Positions 27,222 to 36,021 of a DNA stretch of 64,000 bases are shown here, in pieces. Every line of letters starts with the position of its first letter. The first letter of the stretch is position 1. Under the pieces are notes generated by a model that worked only from the letters and a program-made list of their open reading frames with translations, was not told the DNA's origin and made no database searches. Source of the stretch: Niveispirillum sp943371025 (GTDB lineage Bacteria; Pseudomonadota; Alphaproteobacteria; Azospirillales; Azospirillaceae); assembly GCA_943371025.1 (NCBI GenBank), contig CALRTC020000005.1, positions 191,140 to 255,139 of the forward strand, written 5' to 3'. The position numbers and the translations under genes are program-made.

Positions 27222-27235
27222 TGATAGCGCTATCA
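27222..27235. promoter_or_regulatory. LacI-type operator between GH67 and gntR
   Basis: TGATAGCGCTATCA is a perfect 14-bp palindrome, about 95 bp upstream of the GH67 ATG and 132 bp upstream of the GntR start. It may serve both divergent units. Confidence 0.75.
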
Positions 27236-27261
27236 AATTTCTGCAACAGCCTGCTTGACTG

Positions 27262-27274
27262 TACTGGTATGGTA
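27262..27274. promoter_or_regulatory. second copy of the 13-bp motif, in the GH67/gntR divergent region
   Basis: TACTGGTATGGTA, identical to 22864-22876 and in the same orientation and order relative to the LacI-type operator. A GTATAC follows at 27275-27280. A candidate autoregulatory GntR site. Confidence 0.5.
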
Positions 27275-27367
27275 GTATACATGAATGGCAACGGCAACAA
27301 GGTTGTTAAGATTGCCGCCGGCCCCAACCGTCAAGGATGGGGCACGGATCAAGGATTTCAGGGAGTG

Positions 27368-28099
27368 ATGCCGGTGGAACGGGACCAGGAACGGCCCGGC
27401 TTGCAGCCGATCGACATGGATAGCAGTGAACCGGTGGCGCGCCGCGTCTTCCGGGAATTGCGCCGCGCCATCGTGCGCATGGTGTTCCTGCCGGGTCAGG
27501 CCCTGTCGGAACAGGATATTGCCGACCAGCTGGGCGTGTCGCGCCAGCCGGTGCGGGAAGCCTTCATCAAGCTGGCCGATGCCGGCCTGTTGCAGATCAA
27601 GCCGCAGCGCGGTTCCTTCATCGTCAAAATCTCCGTCCGTCAGGTGTTCGATGCCCGCTTCGTACGCGAAGCGGTGGAGGTGGCGGTCGTGGCCCGCGCG
27701 GCGGCAGAGGCCGGCGCCCGCCATATCGACACCTTCCGCGCCAATCTGAAACAGCAGGAACGGGCCATCGCCGACCGGGACCATGGGCGTTTCATGGAAC
27801 TGGACGAAGCCTTCCACCGGTCCGTCGCCATGTCGGTGGGCTGTGATTATGCCTGGCGCGTGGTGGAGGAAACCAAGGCGCAGATGGACCGGGTGCGTTA
27901 TCTGTCCATGACCGATGCCACGCCTCTGGCGCGCCTGGTCAGCCAGCACAATGCCATTGTCGACGCCATCGCGGCGCACGACGCCCCGGCGGCGCAGGCC
28001 GCCATGCAAACCCATCTGCGGGAAATCCTCACCTCCCTGCCGGAGCTGGAGAAGCGGTTCCCCGCCTTGTTCAACCATGATCTGCCCGGCGACCCCTGA
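27368..28099 (+). CDS. GntR family (FadR/FCD type) regulator, probably of glucuronate use
   Basis: A 243-residue regulator. The winged helix is at about residues 20-85 (SEQDIADQLGVSRQPVREAF, then RGSFIVKI), followed by an all-helical FCD ligand domain with the metal-ligand motif FHRSVA and later Q-H-N-A-I (SQHNAIVDAI). Family members such as UxuR and ExuR sense uronates. The gene is followed 28 bp later by mannonate dehydratase and then an exuT-like gene, which fits. I use the ATG at 27368 with GGGAG close upstream; GTG at 27374 or ATG at 27418 are alternatives. The longest frame starts at 27215 and would begin before the operator, so it is rejected. Confidence 0.9.
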   Translation: MPVERDQERPGLQPIDMDSSEPVARRVFRELRRAIVRMVFLPGQALSEQDIADQLGVSRQPVREAFIKLADAGLLQIKPQRGSFIVKISVRQVFDARFVREAVEVAVVARAAAEAGARHIDTFRANLKQQERAIADRDHGRFMELDEAFHRSVAMSVGCDYAWRVVEETKAQMDRVRYLSMTDATPLARLVSQHNAIVDAIAAHDAPAAQAAMQTHLREILTSLPELEKRFPALFNHDLPGDP

Positions 28100-28127
28100 C
28101 GGGGGCCTGGGCAAAGGGAAGCCCCCG

Positions 28128-29336
28128 ATGCGCATCACCAACGCCTATTGCATCGTCACCTCGCCGGGACGCAACTTCGTCACGCTGAAGATCGTTACCG
28201 ACGAAGGGGTGTATGGCATCGGCGACGCCACGCTGAACGGGCGTGAGCTGGCGGTGGAAAGCTATCTGACCGACCATGTCATCCCCTGCCTGATCGGCCG
28301 CGACCCGCACCAGATCGAGGATATCTGGCAGTACCTGTACAAGGGCGCCTATTGGCGCCGCGGGCCCGTCACCATGTCGGCCATCGCCGCCGTGGACACC
28401 GCACTCTGGGACATCAAGGCCAAGGCGGCGAACATGCCGCTGTACCAGTTGCTGGGCGGGAAAAGCCGTGACGGGGTCATGGTCTATGCCCATGCCAATG
28501 GCCGCGACATCCCCGAGGCGCTGGACCGCGTCGCCTATTACCAGGAGAAGGGGTTCAAGGCCATCCGCGTGCAGACGGGCGTGCCCGGCCTGGACAAGGT
28601 CTATGGCGTGCAGAAGGGCGAGGCGTATGAGCCCGCCATCCGCGCCAATGTGCCGGACGAGACGCTGTGGGCCACCGAACCCTATCTGGATTATGTGCCC
28701 AAGCTGTTCGGGGCCGTGCGTGACAAGTTCGGCTGGGACCTGCATCTGCTGCATGATGTGCATCACCGTCTGACCCCGATTGAGGCCGGGCGGCTGGGCC
28801 GGTCGCTGGAGCCGTTCCGGCTGTTCTGGATGGAAGACCCGACGCCCGCGGAAAATCAGGAGGCGTTCCGCCTGATCCGCCAGCATACGACGACGCCCAT
28901 CGCCGTGGGCGAGGTGTTCAATTCCATCCATGATTGCCGCGAGCTGATCCAGAACCAGCTGATCGACTATATCCGCGCCACCGTCGTGCATGCCGGCGGC
29001 ATCACCCATCTGCGCCGCATCGCCATGCTGGCGGAGCTGTATCAGGTGCGCACGGGCTGCCATGGCGCCACCGACCTGTCGCCCGTCTGCATGGGTGCGG
29101 CGCTGCATTTCGACAGCTGGGTGCCGAATTTCGGCATCCAGGAATACATGATCCATTCGGCCGAAACCGATGCCGTGTTTCCGCACGCCTACAGCTACCA
29201 GGATGGCTGTCTCTATCCGGGCGAAGCGCCGGGCCATGGTGTGGATATCGACGAGGATCTGGCCGCGAAATATCCCTACACGCCCGCCTATCTGCCGGTC
29301 GCCCGGCTGAAGGACGGGACCATGTGGAACTGGTGA
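28128..29336 (+). CDS. manD: D-mannonate dehydratase (ManD, enolase superfamily)
   Basis: A 402-residue cytoplasmic enzyme converting D-mannonate to 2-keto-3-deoxygluconate. It has the family's usual length and the expected ligands at D210 (LLHDVHH), E236 (FWMEDPTP) and E262 (AVGEVFNS), matching the numbering of the characterised Novosphingobium enzyme. GCHGATDLSPVCMG follows in the barrel end. Some members prefer D-gluconate or are only weakly active, but the GH67/ExuT setting supports mannonate from glucuronate. The ATG at 28128 has AAGGGAAG upstream; a longer frame overlaps gntR and is not used. Uronate isomerase and mannonate oxidoreductase are absent from the window. Confidence 0.95.
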   Translation: MRITNAYCIVTSPGRNFVTLKIVTDEGVYGIGDATLNGRELAVESYLTDHVIPCLIGRDPHQIEDIWQYLYKGAYWRRGPVTMSAIAAVDTALWDIKAKAANMPLYQLLGGKSRDGVMVYAHANGRDIPEALDRVAYYQEKGFKAIRVQTGVPGLDKVYGVQKGEAYEPAIRANVPDETLWATEPYLDYVPKLFGAVRDKFGWDLHLLHDVHHRLTPIEAGRLGRSLEPFRLFWMEDPTPAENQEAFRLIRQHTTTPIAVGEVFNSIHDCRELIQNQLIDYIRATVVHAGGITHLRRIAMLAELYQVRTGCHGATDLSPVCMGAALHFDSWVPNFGIQEYMIHSAETDAVFPHAYSYQDGCLYPGEAPGHGVDIDEDLAAKYPYTPAYLPVARLKDGTMWNW

Positions 29337-29344
29337 AATTGACG

Positions 29345-29366
29345 GGAGCGGCGGTGACGCCGTTCC
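29345..29366. terminator. weak hairpin after manD
   Basis: GGAGCGGCG and CGCCGTTCC pair (one G-T) around a 4-base loop, 8 bp after the stop. Only a short TTT follows, so it may attenuate rather than end transcription into the MFS gene. Confidence 0.3.
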
Positions 29367-29452
29367 GGGTTTGTGAATGACCGCCTTGTTCTCCTGCCGT
29401 CGCCCCCGGTGACGGTAAACGCTCCTGCTTTGCCGGAAGGAACGTGCAGCGC

Positions 29453-30709
29453 ATGTCCGCCCCCACCCGCCTTGGCCGACGCTGGATCGTCGTGGCGCTG
29501 CTGTTCGCAGCCACGGTGATCAATTATGTCGACCGGCAGATGCTGGGCCTGCTGAAGCCGTCCCTGTCGGTGGAGTTCGGCTGGACGGAGACGGACTACG
29601 CGGACATCGTGTTCGTGTTCCAGGCGGCTTATGCCGTCAGTTACCTGCTGTTCGGGCGGTTCATCGATGTCATCGGTGCGCGCTGGGGTTATGCCCTGAC
29701 CTTCACAGTCTGGAACCTGGCCCATATCGCGCATGCGGCCGCCACGACGCTGGGCCAGTTCATGCTGGCCCGTGCCTTCCTGGGTACGGGCGAGGCGGGA
29801 AATTTCCCGGCCGGGCTGAAGGCGGTCGCCGACTGGTTCCCCAAGCGGGAGCGGGCCCTGGCCGTGGGCGTGTTCAATGCCGGGGCCAATGTCGGGGCCA
29901 TCATCACGCCGCTGATCGTGCCGGTCATCACCTTTGCCTGGGGCTGGCAGGCGGCGTTCGTGGTCACGGGCGTGCTGTCCTTTGGCTGGCTGGCGGCGTG
30001 GCTGACCTTCTACCGCACGCCAGACCAGCACAGGTCGGTCACGGCCGAGGAACTGGCCCATATCCGGTCCGACGAAGCCGATCCGGTGACGTCCATGGGC
30101 TGGGCCGGTCTGCTGCGTCGGCGGGAGACCTGGGCCTATGCGCTGGCCAAGTTCCTGACCGATCCGGTCTGGTGGCTGTTCCTGTTCTGGCTGCCGGACT
30201 TCCTGAACCGCACCTATGGGCTGGACCTGAAAGGGTTCGGGCCGCCGCTGGTGGCGATCTACATCCTGTCGGATGTGGGGTCGGTGGCGGGCGGCTGGCT
30301 GTCGTCGCGGCTGATGCGGGGTGGGGTGGGCGTCAATGGCGCGCGCAAGATTGCCATGCTGGCCTGTGCGGCCTGTGTCCTGCCCGTGGTCTTCGCTACG
30401 TCTGCCGCGAACCTGTGGATCGCCGTGCTGATCCTGGGGCTGGCCACGGCCGGGCACCAGGGATTTTCCGCCAACCTGCTGACCCTGCCATCTGATCTTT
30501 TCCCGCGCGCCGCCGTGGCGTCCGTGGTGGGGATCGGCGGCATGGCCGGCGCCGTGGGCGGGATGCTGATGTCCAAGTTCACGGGCTGGGTGCTGGATAC
30601 GACCGGCAGCTACACGCCCATCCTGCTGGTGGCGGCCGGCGCCTATCCGCTGGCCCTGTTGTTTTTGCACCTGCTGTCACCGCGTCTGACGCCGGTGGCA
30701 GCCGACTGA
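29453..30709 (+). CDS. exuT: MFS transporter, ExuT-like hexuronate carrier
   Basis: A 418-residue, twelve-helix inner-membrane symporter of the anion:cation symporter group. VINYVDRQMLGLLKPSL in TM1 and FLGTGEAGNFPAGLKAVADWFP in TM4/5 (first part shown) are hallmarks of ExuT/GudP-like sugar acid carriers. A mid-loop follows (HIRSDEADPVTSMGWAGLL). Context with GH67 and ManD suggests glucuronate or methylglucuronate as substrate. The ATG at 29453 sits 12 bases from GGAAGG; a GTG at 29444 is closer but too near. Probably on the gntR-manD transcript. Confidence 0.88.
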   Translation: MSAPTRLGRRWIVVALLFAATVINYVDRQMLGLLKPSLSVEFGWTETDYADIVFVFQAAYAVSYLLFGRFIDVIGARWGYALTFTVWNLAHIAHAAATTLGQFMLARAFLGTGEAGNFPAGLKAVADWFPKRERALAVGVFNAGANVGAIITPLIVPVITFAWGWQAAFVVTGVLSFGWLAAWLTFYRTPDQHRSVTAEELAHIRSDEADPVTSMGWAGLLRRRETWAYALAKFLTDPVWWLFLFWLPDFLNRTYGLDLKGFGPPLVAIYILSDVGSVAGGWLSSRLMRGGVGVNGARKIAMLACAACVLPVVFATSAANLWIAVLILGLATAGHQGFSANLLTLPSDLFPRAAVASVVGIGGMAGAVGGMLMSKFTGWVLDTTGSYTPILLVAAGAYPLALLFLHLLSPRLTPVAAD

Positions 30710-30739
30710 CCGACGGTTCGCCGTTGGATTGACACCGGC

Positions 30740-30766
30740 GATCCCCTCCCGGCGGGGGAAGGGATC
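30740..30766. terminator. hairpin between exuT and the TonB receptor gene
   Basis: GATCCC and GGGATC enclose a GC-rich inner stem (CTCCC/GGGGGAA). It falls before the LacI-type site of the receptor promoter, so it probably separates the two units. No T run. Confidence 0.35.
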
Positions 30767-30776
30767 ACCCTATCGA

Positions 30777-30790
30777 TGGTAGCGCTAACG
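30777..30790. promoter_or_regulatory. LacI-type operator upstream of the xylan-locus TonB receptor
   Basis: TGGTAGCGCTAACG matches the shared operator core TAGCGCTAAC; the right half is off by one or two bases. It lies 76 bp before the ATG. Confidence 0.65.
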
Positions 30791-30866
30791 AGAGTCGGGA
30801 GCGCTGCCTGTTCAGAATGATCAAGCCGAAGCGGCCCGCAGTGGCCGCGCATTGGGAGGGAAGAAC

Positions 30867-33800
30867 ATGGAAGAGCAACGCAATCAGTCCATCTTGGATG
30901 TGCGTCATGGGGGCCGCAGGACGGCCCGGGCCGCCCTGCTGCTGGCCACCTGCCTGACGGCCGGGGCCGTCCTGCCGGCAGCCGCGCAGTCCGTCACCGG
31001 GGGGGGCGAAACCCTGGAAGAGATCGTGGTCACCGGCTTCCGCAGCAGCCTGGCCAATTCCACCAACGACAAGCGCAATGCCACGGGCTTCCAGGACAGC
31101 ATCTTCGCCGAGGATATCGGCAAGTTCCCCGACACCAACATTGCCGAAAGCTTCAACCGCGTTCCCGGCATCACCATCAACCGTGAAGTGTCGGGCGAAG
31201 GGTTGAGCATCGCCATCCGCGGCCTGGGCACCAATTTCACCAAGGTGCTGTTGAACGGCGCGCCCGTCGCCGTCGCATCGACGGGCCGCACGGATGCGCA
31301 GAGCACGAACCGCGAGGTCGATCTGGACATGTTCCCCACGGAACTGTTCACGCAGTTGACCGTGTCCAAGAGCCCCAACGCCGACATGCTGGAGGGCGGG
31401 GCCGCCGGCACCGTGAACATGCGCAGCGCCCGGCCGTTCGACAAGGAAGGGGCCCGCGTCAGCTACTCCGTCCAGGGCACCAAGAACAGCGAGGCCGATA
31501 AGTGGGGTGGCCGCACCTCGGCGCTGGCCAGCAATACCTGGGGCAATTTCGGTGCCCTGATCGGCGTGGCGGCCGTGCGCAACCAGGTCAGCACGCCGGG
31601 CTTCGAGACCATCGGTTGGACCAATCCCAACCTGTCGGCAGCCCAGTGCGGCGCCACCACGGGCTGTAACAGCACGGGCGGCGGCAACTGGACCATTCCC
31701 GCCACCGTCCCGGCCAATGCCGGCAACGGCCTGACCACGGGTACCGTCATCGACAAGGATTTCCTGCTAGCCAAGAATCCCGGCCTGACGGCGCAGCAGC
31801 TGGACAATGCCATCATCCCGCGCCTGGGCCGCCCGGCGGAGATTTTCGGTACCCGCGACCGCATCAACGCCATTGCGTCGTTCGAGCTGCAGGCCAGCGA
31901 AGACCTGCATTTCTATCTGGACGGCCTGTATGGCAAGAAGAAGAACGACCTGGAACGCGTGGACATGAACTGGATCGGCCGTAACGGCGCCATGATCCCG
32001 TTGAACATGAAGGTCGACCGCACCGATTGCAGCACCGGCTGCGTCGTGACGGAAGCCACCTTCGCCAATGCCCAGTTCTTCCTGGAATATCGTCCGTTCC
32101 TGGAACAGACGGAGTTCTACGGCGTCAATCCCGGTTTTGATTATCAGATCACCGACGATCTGAAATTCGACATGCAGGGCAATTACACCAAGTCCACCTT
32201 CCACCGTGAATCGCCCACCGTCGGCCCGCTGACCCCGGCCAGCTCCGGTGTCACCGTCACCTATAAGAATGATGGTGGCGTGCCCAGCATCGTCCCCAAT
32301 ATCGACCTGAACGATCCGACCAAGTTCGGCTGGCCCGGCGGCCGCGTGAACATGCAGGATGAACGGCGCGAGACGGAGACCAAGGGCGTGCGCGGCAACC
32401 TGACCTGGGGTCAGGACACGCTGAACCTGAAGGTGGGTGCCGCCTATGATGACGTTTCCCGCCGCATCACCGCCTATGACAACAGCCAGGCCTGGCAGAA
32501 CGCCGTCTGCGGCAACAATCCGTCGGTGTTCGTGCCCAGCCCCAACAGCCAGCCATCCTGCAGCGGCCTGAACCAGCCGGGAGCGGCCCCTACGGGCTAC
32601 CCGACATATCCCGGCTATGGCACGGGCTATACGGCGGGCCAGACGGGTGGCGTCACCTATGGCGGCTCGCTGATCCCCAACGCTTCCTTCGCCAATTACC
32701 TGAAGCCGGGCAAGTTCGGCTTCCTGACGGTCGACTGGGACAAGTTCAAGGCCGACAGCAAGTATGATCAGTTCCATGACGCGGCACCGGAGGCCGGGTC
32801 GTCCAACACCGGCGCGTCGGGCGGCTTCATCGGCGAAAAGACCCTGGGTGCCTATGGCGAGGTGAACGGTATCCAGCAGATCGACGGCAATGACCTGCGC
32901 TTCAATGTCGGCATGCGCTGGGTCCAGACCGACCAGAAGGTGGGCGGCCGCGTGTCCATTCCCGATCCGCGCAACACCCCGGCCACCGGTGCCGCCCCGG
33001 CCGATGGCGGCAAGTACCCGAACGTCGTCAACTATGTCTATATCAAGAACCAGTATGACAACTGGCTGCCCTCGGCCTCGGCCGCCTATAACCTGTCGGA
33101 CCATGCCGTCGTCCGTGCGGCCTTGTCCAAGACCATGACCCGGCCCGATCCGAACGCGCAGCTGCCGGGGCTGAACTTCTCCACCCCATCGGCCGATATC
33201 GGCACCGTCGGCAATTCCGCCCTGGCGCCCTATATCGCCAAGAATATCGATCTGGGCTTTGAATATTATACGGGCAAGGAAGGGTATATCGGCTTCGCCG
33301 TCTTCCGTAAGGCCATCACGGGCTTCACGGTGAATGGCACGACGACGGTGCCGTTCGGTGCGCTGGCTGCCTATGGCGTCACCTATGACACGCTGTCGCC
33401 GACGCAGCAGGCTGCCATCAATTCCCGCGGCGGGCCCGGTTCAGCCAATGTCATCCTGCAGCAGCAGGTGAACGCCGAAGGCCGTCTGACGGTCAATGGT
33501 CTGGAGTTCAACTGGGTGCAGCCGCTGGACTTCCTGCTGGAAGATTACGTGCCGGGCCTGGGCTTCATCGCCAATGCCACCATCGTCGACCAGAAGGGCA
33601 AGGGGGCAGCCCCGGCCGTCGCCGTGGGTGTGGCCGACTACACCTACAATGTGACGGCCTATTACGAGCATAACGGCATCACCGCCCGCCTGTCGCAGAC
33701 CTTCACCAAGGGCTCGCAGTCCAGCGGCCTGAACCAGAATGGCATCGCAGCCGCCGCCCTGTTCAGCGACGATTACCGGCAGTGGGACTTCTCCTCCAGC

Positions 33801-33968
33801 CTGGATCTGAACGAGATGCTGGGCCGGCGTGGGCTGCCGCAGCTGACCTTCGATGTCATCAACCTGACCAAGTCGGAACAGCGCAGCTATTTCCAGTACG
33901 ATAACGCCACCTTCACCAACTACACGCCCGGCCGGACGATCATGATCGGCCTGCGCGGGCGGCTTTAA
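30867..33968 (+). CDS. TonB-dependent receptor, probable xylo-oligosaccharide importer
   Basis: A 1033-residue outer-membrane receptor of the long type common in glycan-using proteobacteria. The signal peptide covers about residues 1-41 (AVLPAAAQS), and EEIVVTGFR at 51-59 resembles a TonB box. The plug runs to about 195 (VPGITINREVSGEGLSIAIRG, MLEGGAAGTVNMRSARPF), then the beta-barrel, rich in alternating aromatic strands. The last strand ends in GLRGRL. GGGAGGG precedes the ATG. Flanked by glucuronate genes and the GH10 gene and carrying its own LacI-type operator, it most likely imports xylan fragments. No SusD-like partner is present, as usual for proteobacteria. Confidence 0.93.
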   Translation: MEEQRNQSILDVRHGGRRTARAALLLATCLTAGAVLPAAAQSVTGGGETLEEIVVTGFRSSLANSTNDKRNATGFQDSIFAEDIGKFPDTNIAESFNRVPGITINREVSGEGLSIAIRGLGTNFTKVLLNGAPVAVASTGRTDAQSTNREVDLDMFPTELFTQLTVSKSPNADMLEGGAAGTVNMRSARPFDKEGARVSYSVQGTKNSEADKWGGRTSALASNTWGNFGALIGVAAVRNQVSTPGFETIGWTNPNLSAAQCGATTGCNSTGGGNWTIPATVPANAGNGLTTGTVIDKDFLLAKNPGLTAQQLDNAIIPRLGRPAEIFGTRDRINAIASFELQASEDLHFYLDGLYGKKKNDLERVDMNWIGRNGAMIPLNMKVDRTDCSTGCVVTEATFANAQFFLEYRPFLEQTEFYGVNPGFDYQITDDLKFDMQGNYTKSTFHRESPTVGPLTPASSGVTVTYKNDGGVPSIVPNIDLNDPTKFGWPGGRVNMQDERRETETKGVRGNLTWGQDTLNLKVGAAYDDVSRRITAYDNSQAWQNAVCGNNPSVFVPSPNSQPSCSGLNQPGAAPTGYPTYPGYGTGYTAGQTGGVTYGGSLIPNASFANYLKPGKFGFLTVDWDKFKADSKYDQFHDAAPEAGSSNTGASGGFIGEKTLGAYGEVNGIQQIDGNDLRFNVGMRWVQTDQKVGGRVSIPDPRNTPATGAAPADGGKYPNVVNYVYIKNQYDNWLPSASAAYNLSDHAVVRAALSKTMTRPDPNAQLPGLNFSTPSADIGTVGNSALAPYIAKNIDLGFEYYTGKEGYIGFAVFRKAITGFTVNGTTTVPFGALAAYGVTYDTLSPTQQAAINSRGGPGSANVILQQQVNAEGRLTVNGLEFNWVQPLDFLLEDYVPGLGFIANATIVDQKGKGAAPAVAVGVADYTYNVTAYYEHNGITARLSQTFTKGSQSSGLNQNGIAAAALFSDDYRQWDFSSSLDLNEMLGRRGLPQLTFDVINLTKSEQRSYFQYDNATFTNYTPGRTIMIGLRGRL

Positions 33969-33977
33969 CACTGCGTT

Positions 33978-34005
33978 CCGGTGATCGGACCCGATCACCG
34001 GTTTT
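33978..34005 (+). terminator. intrinsic terminator after the TonB receptor gene
   Basis: CCGGTGATCGG and CCGATCACCGG pair around a 2-base loop and are followed by TTTT, 10 bp after the stop codon. Confidence 0.8.
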
Positions 34006-34071
34006 CCGGCGGCAGCGCCGCCATCCTCCCTCTCAAAGGACCGGTCAGTCTCCCCGCTGACCGGCCCGCCT

Positions 34072-34107
34072 GGCGACCCGCCCTCCGGTGGGTCGCCTTT
34101 TTCTTTT
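34072..34107 (+). terminator. second, stronger terminator in tandem
   Basis: GGCGACCC and GGGTCGCC flank a 10-base loop and are followed by TTTTTCTTTT. The tandem insulates the xylanase promoter from the very long receptor transcript. Confidence 0.85.
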
Positions 34108-34129
34108 GCACGTCCCGCCCTTGTTGTTA

Positions 34130-34143
34130 TGTTATCGCTAACA
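34130..34143. promoter_or_regulatory. LacI-type operator in the leader of the GH10 xylanase gene
   Basis: TGTTATCGCTAACA, a near-perfect palindrome, lies 24 bp before the ATG, downstream of the expected promoter, where binding would block elongation. Confidence 0.7.
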
Positions 34144-34167
34144 AGAAGGATATCAGGGAGAAACCCC

Positions 34168-35313
34168 ATGATTGAGGGTCTGACCCGCCGCCGGCTGCTG
34201 TCGGCGGCGCTGGCTGGTGCCGCAGGCGCCGCCTTGCCATCCACCGCCGCCACAACCGTCACCGCCACACCATCGCTGAATGAGCTGGCGCGGCGCACGG
34301 GCCGGCGCTTCGGGTCCTGCGTGGGCACAGGGCGCCCCGGCACCCTGACCGGGTCCTTTGCCGATCCGGGCTACCGCGCGCTGCTGCTGGCGGAATGCGG
34401 GCTGCTGGTGCCGGAGAACGAGCTGAAATGGGGGGCGGTGCGCCCGTCTGCCGATCTCTACCGGTTCGACGCGGCGGAAAGGCTGATGGCGTTTGCGGCC
34501 CAGAACCATCTGGATTTCCGCGGCCACACGCTGTTGTGGCATCACCCCAAATGGATCCCCGCCTGGGTCTCCACCCATGATTTCGGCGGCAATCCGGCGG
34601 GCGGCGTGGAAAAGATGATCGCCGACCATGTCGCCATGGTCGCCGGTTCCTACAGGAACGTGATCCGGTCCTGGGACGTGGTGAACGAAGCGGTGGATGC
34701 TGATACCGGCGCGCTGCGCGACACGCCCTTCACCCGCTACCTGCCGGCCGAGCGCGTGCTGGACGCGGCCTTTCACAAGGCGCGCGAAGTGCTGCCCGAC
34801 GGACAGCTTGTCTATAACGACTATATGAGCTGGGAGCCCGGCCATGCCACGCACCGCGACGGGGTGTTGCGCCTGCTGGAAGGTTTCCGCAAACGTGGCA
34901 CGCCTGTGGATGCGCTGGGCGTGCAGTCGCACCTGCTGGTGCTGGATGGGGGGCCGAAATATGAGGAGGAGGCCTGGCGTCGCTTCATCGACGAGGTTGT
35001 GGGCATGGGATATGACCTGCTGATCACCGAATTCGACGTCAATGACAAGGGGCTGGCGATCACCGATTTCGCCCGGCGCGACCGAGCCGTGGCCGATTAT
35101 GCGCGGACCTATCTGGACCTGATGCTGTCCTATCGCCAGACGGGCGATGTGCTGGCCTGGGGCATGGTCGACCGGTTCTCCTGGCTGCAAGGCTTCATGC
35201 CGCGGGTCGACAAGCGGCCCAAGCGCTGCTGCCCCTATGATGACGGCTACAGGGCGAAGCCCCTGCGTGACGCCATTGCCGGGGCGCTGGGCGGGGCCGT
35301 GGCGCGGGGGTAG
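34168..35313 (+). CDS. endo-1,4-beta-xylanase, glycoside hydrolase family 10
   Basis: A 381-residue single-domain xylanase. The N-terminus LTRRRLLSAALAGAAG is a Tat-like signal peptide. The family barrel follows with LVPENELKWGAV, FRGHTLLWH, the acid/base E174 in WDVVNEAVD and the nucleophile E288 in LLITEFDVND. The length fits GH10 without a carbohydrate-binding module, so it probably acts on imported oligosaccharides in the periplasm or on soluble xylan. AGGGAG lies 7 bases before the ATG at 34168. Single gene with its own operator, ending in a hairpin against the convergent TetR gene. Confidence 0.96.
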   Translation: MIEGLTRRRLLSAALAGAAGAALPSTAATTVTATPSLNELARRTGRRFGSCVGTGRPGTLTGSFADPGYRALLLAECGLLVPENELKWGAVRPSADLYRFDAAERLMAFAAQNHLDFRGHTLLWHHPKWIPAWVSTHDFGGNPAGGVEKMIADHVAMVAGSYRNVIRSWDVVNEAVDADTGALRDTPFTRYLPAERVLDAAFHKAREVLPDGQLVYNDYMSWEPGHATHRDGVLRLLEGFRKRGTPVDALGVQSHLLVLDGGPKYEEEAWRRFIDEVVGMGYDLLITEFDVNDKGLAITDFARRDRAVADYARTYLDLMLSYRQTGDVLAWGMVDRFSWLQGFMPRVDKRPKRCCPYDDGYRAKPLRDAIAGALGGAVARG

Positions 35314-35316
35314 GGC

Positions 35317-35335
35317 GCCGCATTCCGGATGCGGC
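35317..35335. terminator. short hairpin between convergent GH10 and TetR genes
   Basis: GCCGCAT and ATGCGGC flank a 5-base loop, 3 bp after the xylanase stop. No T run; a weak shared terminator is possible. Confidence 0.35.
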
Positions 35336-35361
35336 CGGCATGGCTTCGGATGTGCTGACGG

Positions 35362-35940
35362 TCAGCTGCTGAGGGCGGCGATCGCCGCGTGACGCGTCGC
35401 ATCGGCAATGGCCCTGGACAGTTCTGGGTCCTGCATGGCGCGGGCCAAGGTCACGCCGCCCGCCAATGCAGACAGAAAGGCCCAGGCCCGGCCCTGGCGT
35501 TTCTCGCCCGTGTCGTCGGGAAGGCCGGCCGCGACCTGCGCGACAACCCCGCGCATTCCGTCCTCATAAGTGCGACGGATGCCATCCTCGGCGCGGGCCA
35601 CATCGCCGGACAGGCTTTGCATCGCGCAGCTTTCCGCCAGATCACAGGTCCTTTTTGCGGATACATAGAAATCCGCAAAGGCGGCCGGCCAGTCGGCGCC
35701 AAACCGGTGCTGGTGGTCGATCACGGCCTCCTTCAATTCCGCTATCCCTGCCTCCACCGCTTCTTGAAAGGCGGCCTCCTTCGACGGGAAATGACCATAG
35801 AAGGCGCCGCTGGTCACCGCCGCCTCCTTGGCCAGCCCGTCCACGCCGATCCCGCCAAAGCCCCGGCGGCGGAAGCCACGGCCGGCGGCGGCCAGGATGC
35901 GGGCCCGCGTCTCTTCCTTGTGTCCAGCCTTGTAACGCAT
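35362..35940 (-). CDS. TetR family regulator of the divergent tautomerase-like gene
   Basis: A 192-residue repressor with the helix-turn-helix at about residues 10-55 (ARILAAAGRGFRRRGFGGIGVDGLAKEA, then SGAFYGHFPSKEAAF; only short parts matter). The C-terminal half has a TetR_C-like region with CDLAESCAMQSLSGDVARA. It is divergent from a small tautomerase-like gene with three similar palindromes between, a local autoregulated pair. The pair carries no LacI-type site and looks like an insertion into the xylan region, unrelated to it. Confidence 0.88.
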   Translation of the reverse strand: MRYKAGHKEETRARILAAAGRGFRRRGFGGIGVDGLAKEAAVTSGAFYGHFPSKEAAFQEAVEAGIAELKEAVIDHQHRFGADWPAAFADFYVSAKRTCDLAESCAMQSLSGDVARAEDGIRRTYEDGMRGVVAQVAAGLPDDTGEKRQGRAWAFLSALAGGVTLARAMQDPELSRAIADATRHAAIAALSS

Positions 35941-35953
35941 GGGGTGCCTTTGG

Positions 35954-35968
35954 ATTGCGATCGTTATT
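35954..35968. promoter_or_regulatory. TetR operator candidate 1 (half-degenerate)
   Basis: ATTGCGATCGTTATT matches the right half of the perfect site at 36006-36021 and most of its left half. It lies 14 bp from the TetR start codon. Confidence 0.5.
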
Positions 35969-35982
35969 CTATGATTGACAAC

Positions 35983-35996
35983 ATAACGACCGCTAT
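35983..35996. promoter_or_regulatory. TetR operator candidate 2
   Basis: ATAACGACCGCTAT is an imperfect copy of ATAACGATCGTTAT, between the other two sites. Confidence 0.5.
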
Positions 35997-36005
35997 TTTA
36001 TATGA

Positions 36006-36021
36006 AATAACGATCGTTATT
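36006..36021. promoter_or_regulatory. TetR operator candidate 3 (perfect palindrome)
   Basis: AATAACGATCGTTATT is a perfect 16-bp palindrome, 48 bp before the tautomerase-like start. Spacing between site centres is about 24-28 bp. Confidence 0.7.

Noticed and set aside
27215..27367. Upstream extension of the GntR frame
   Set aside because: It begins before the LacI-type operator, includes both regulatory motifs, and adds residues with no family similarity.
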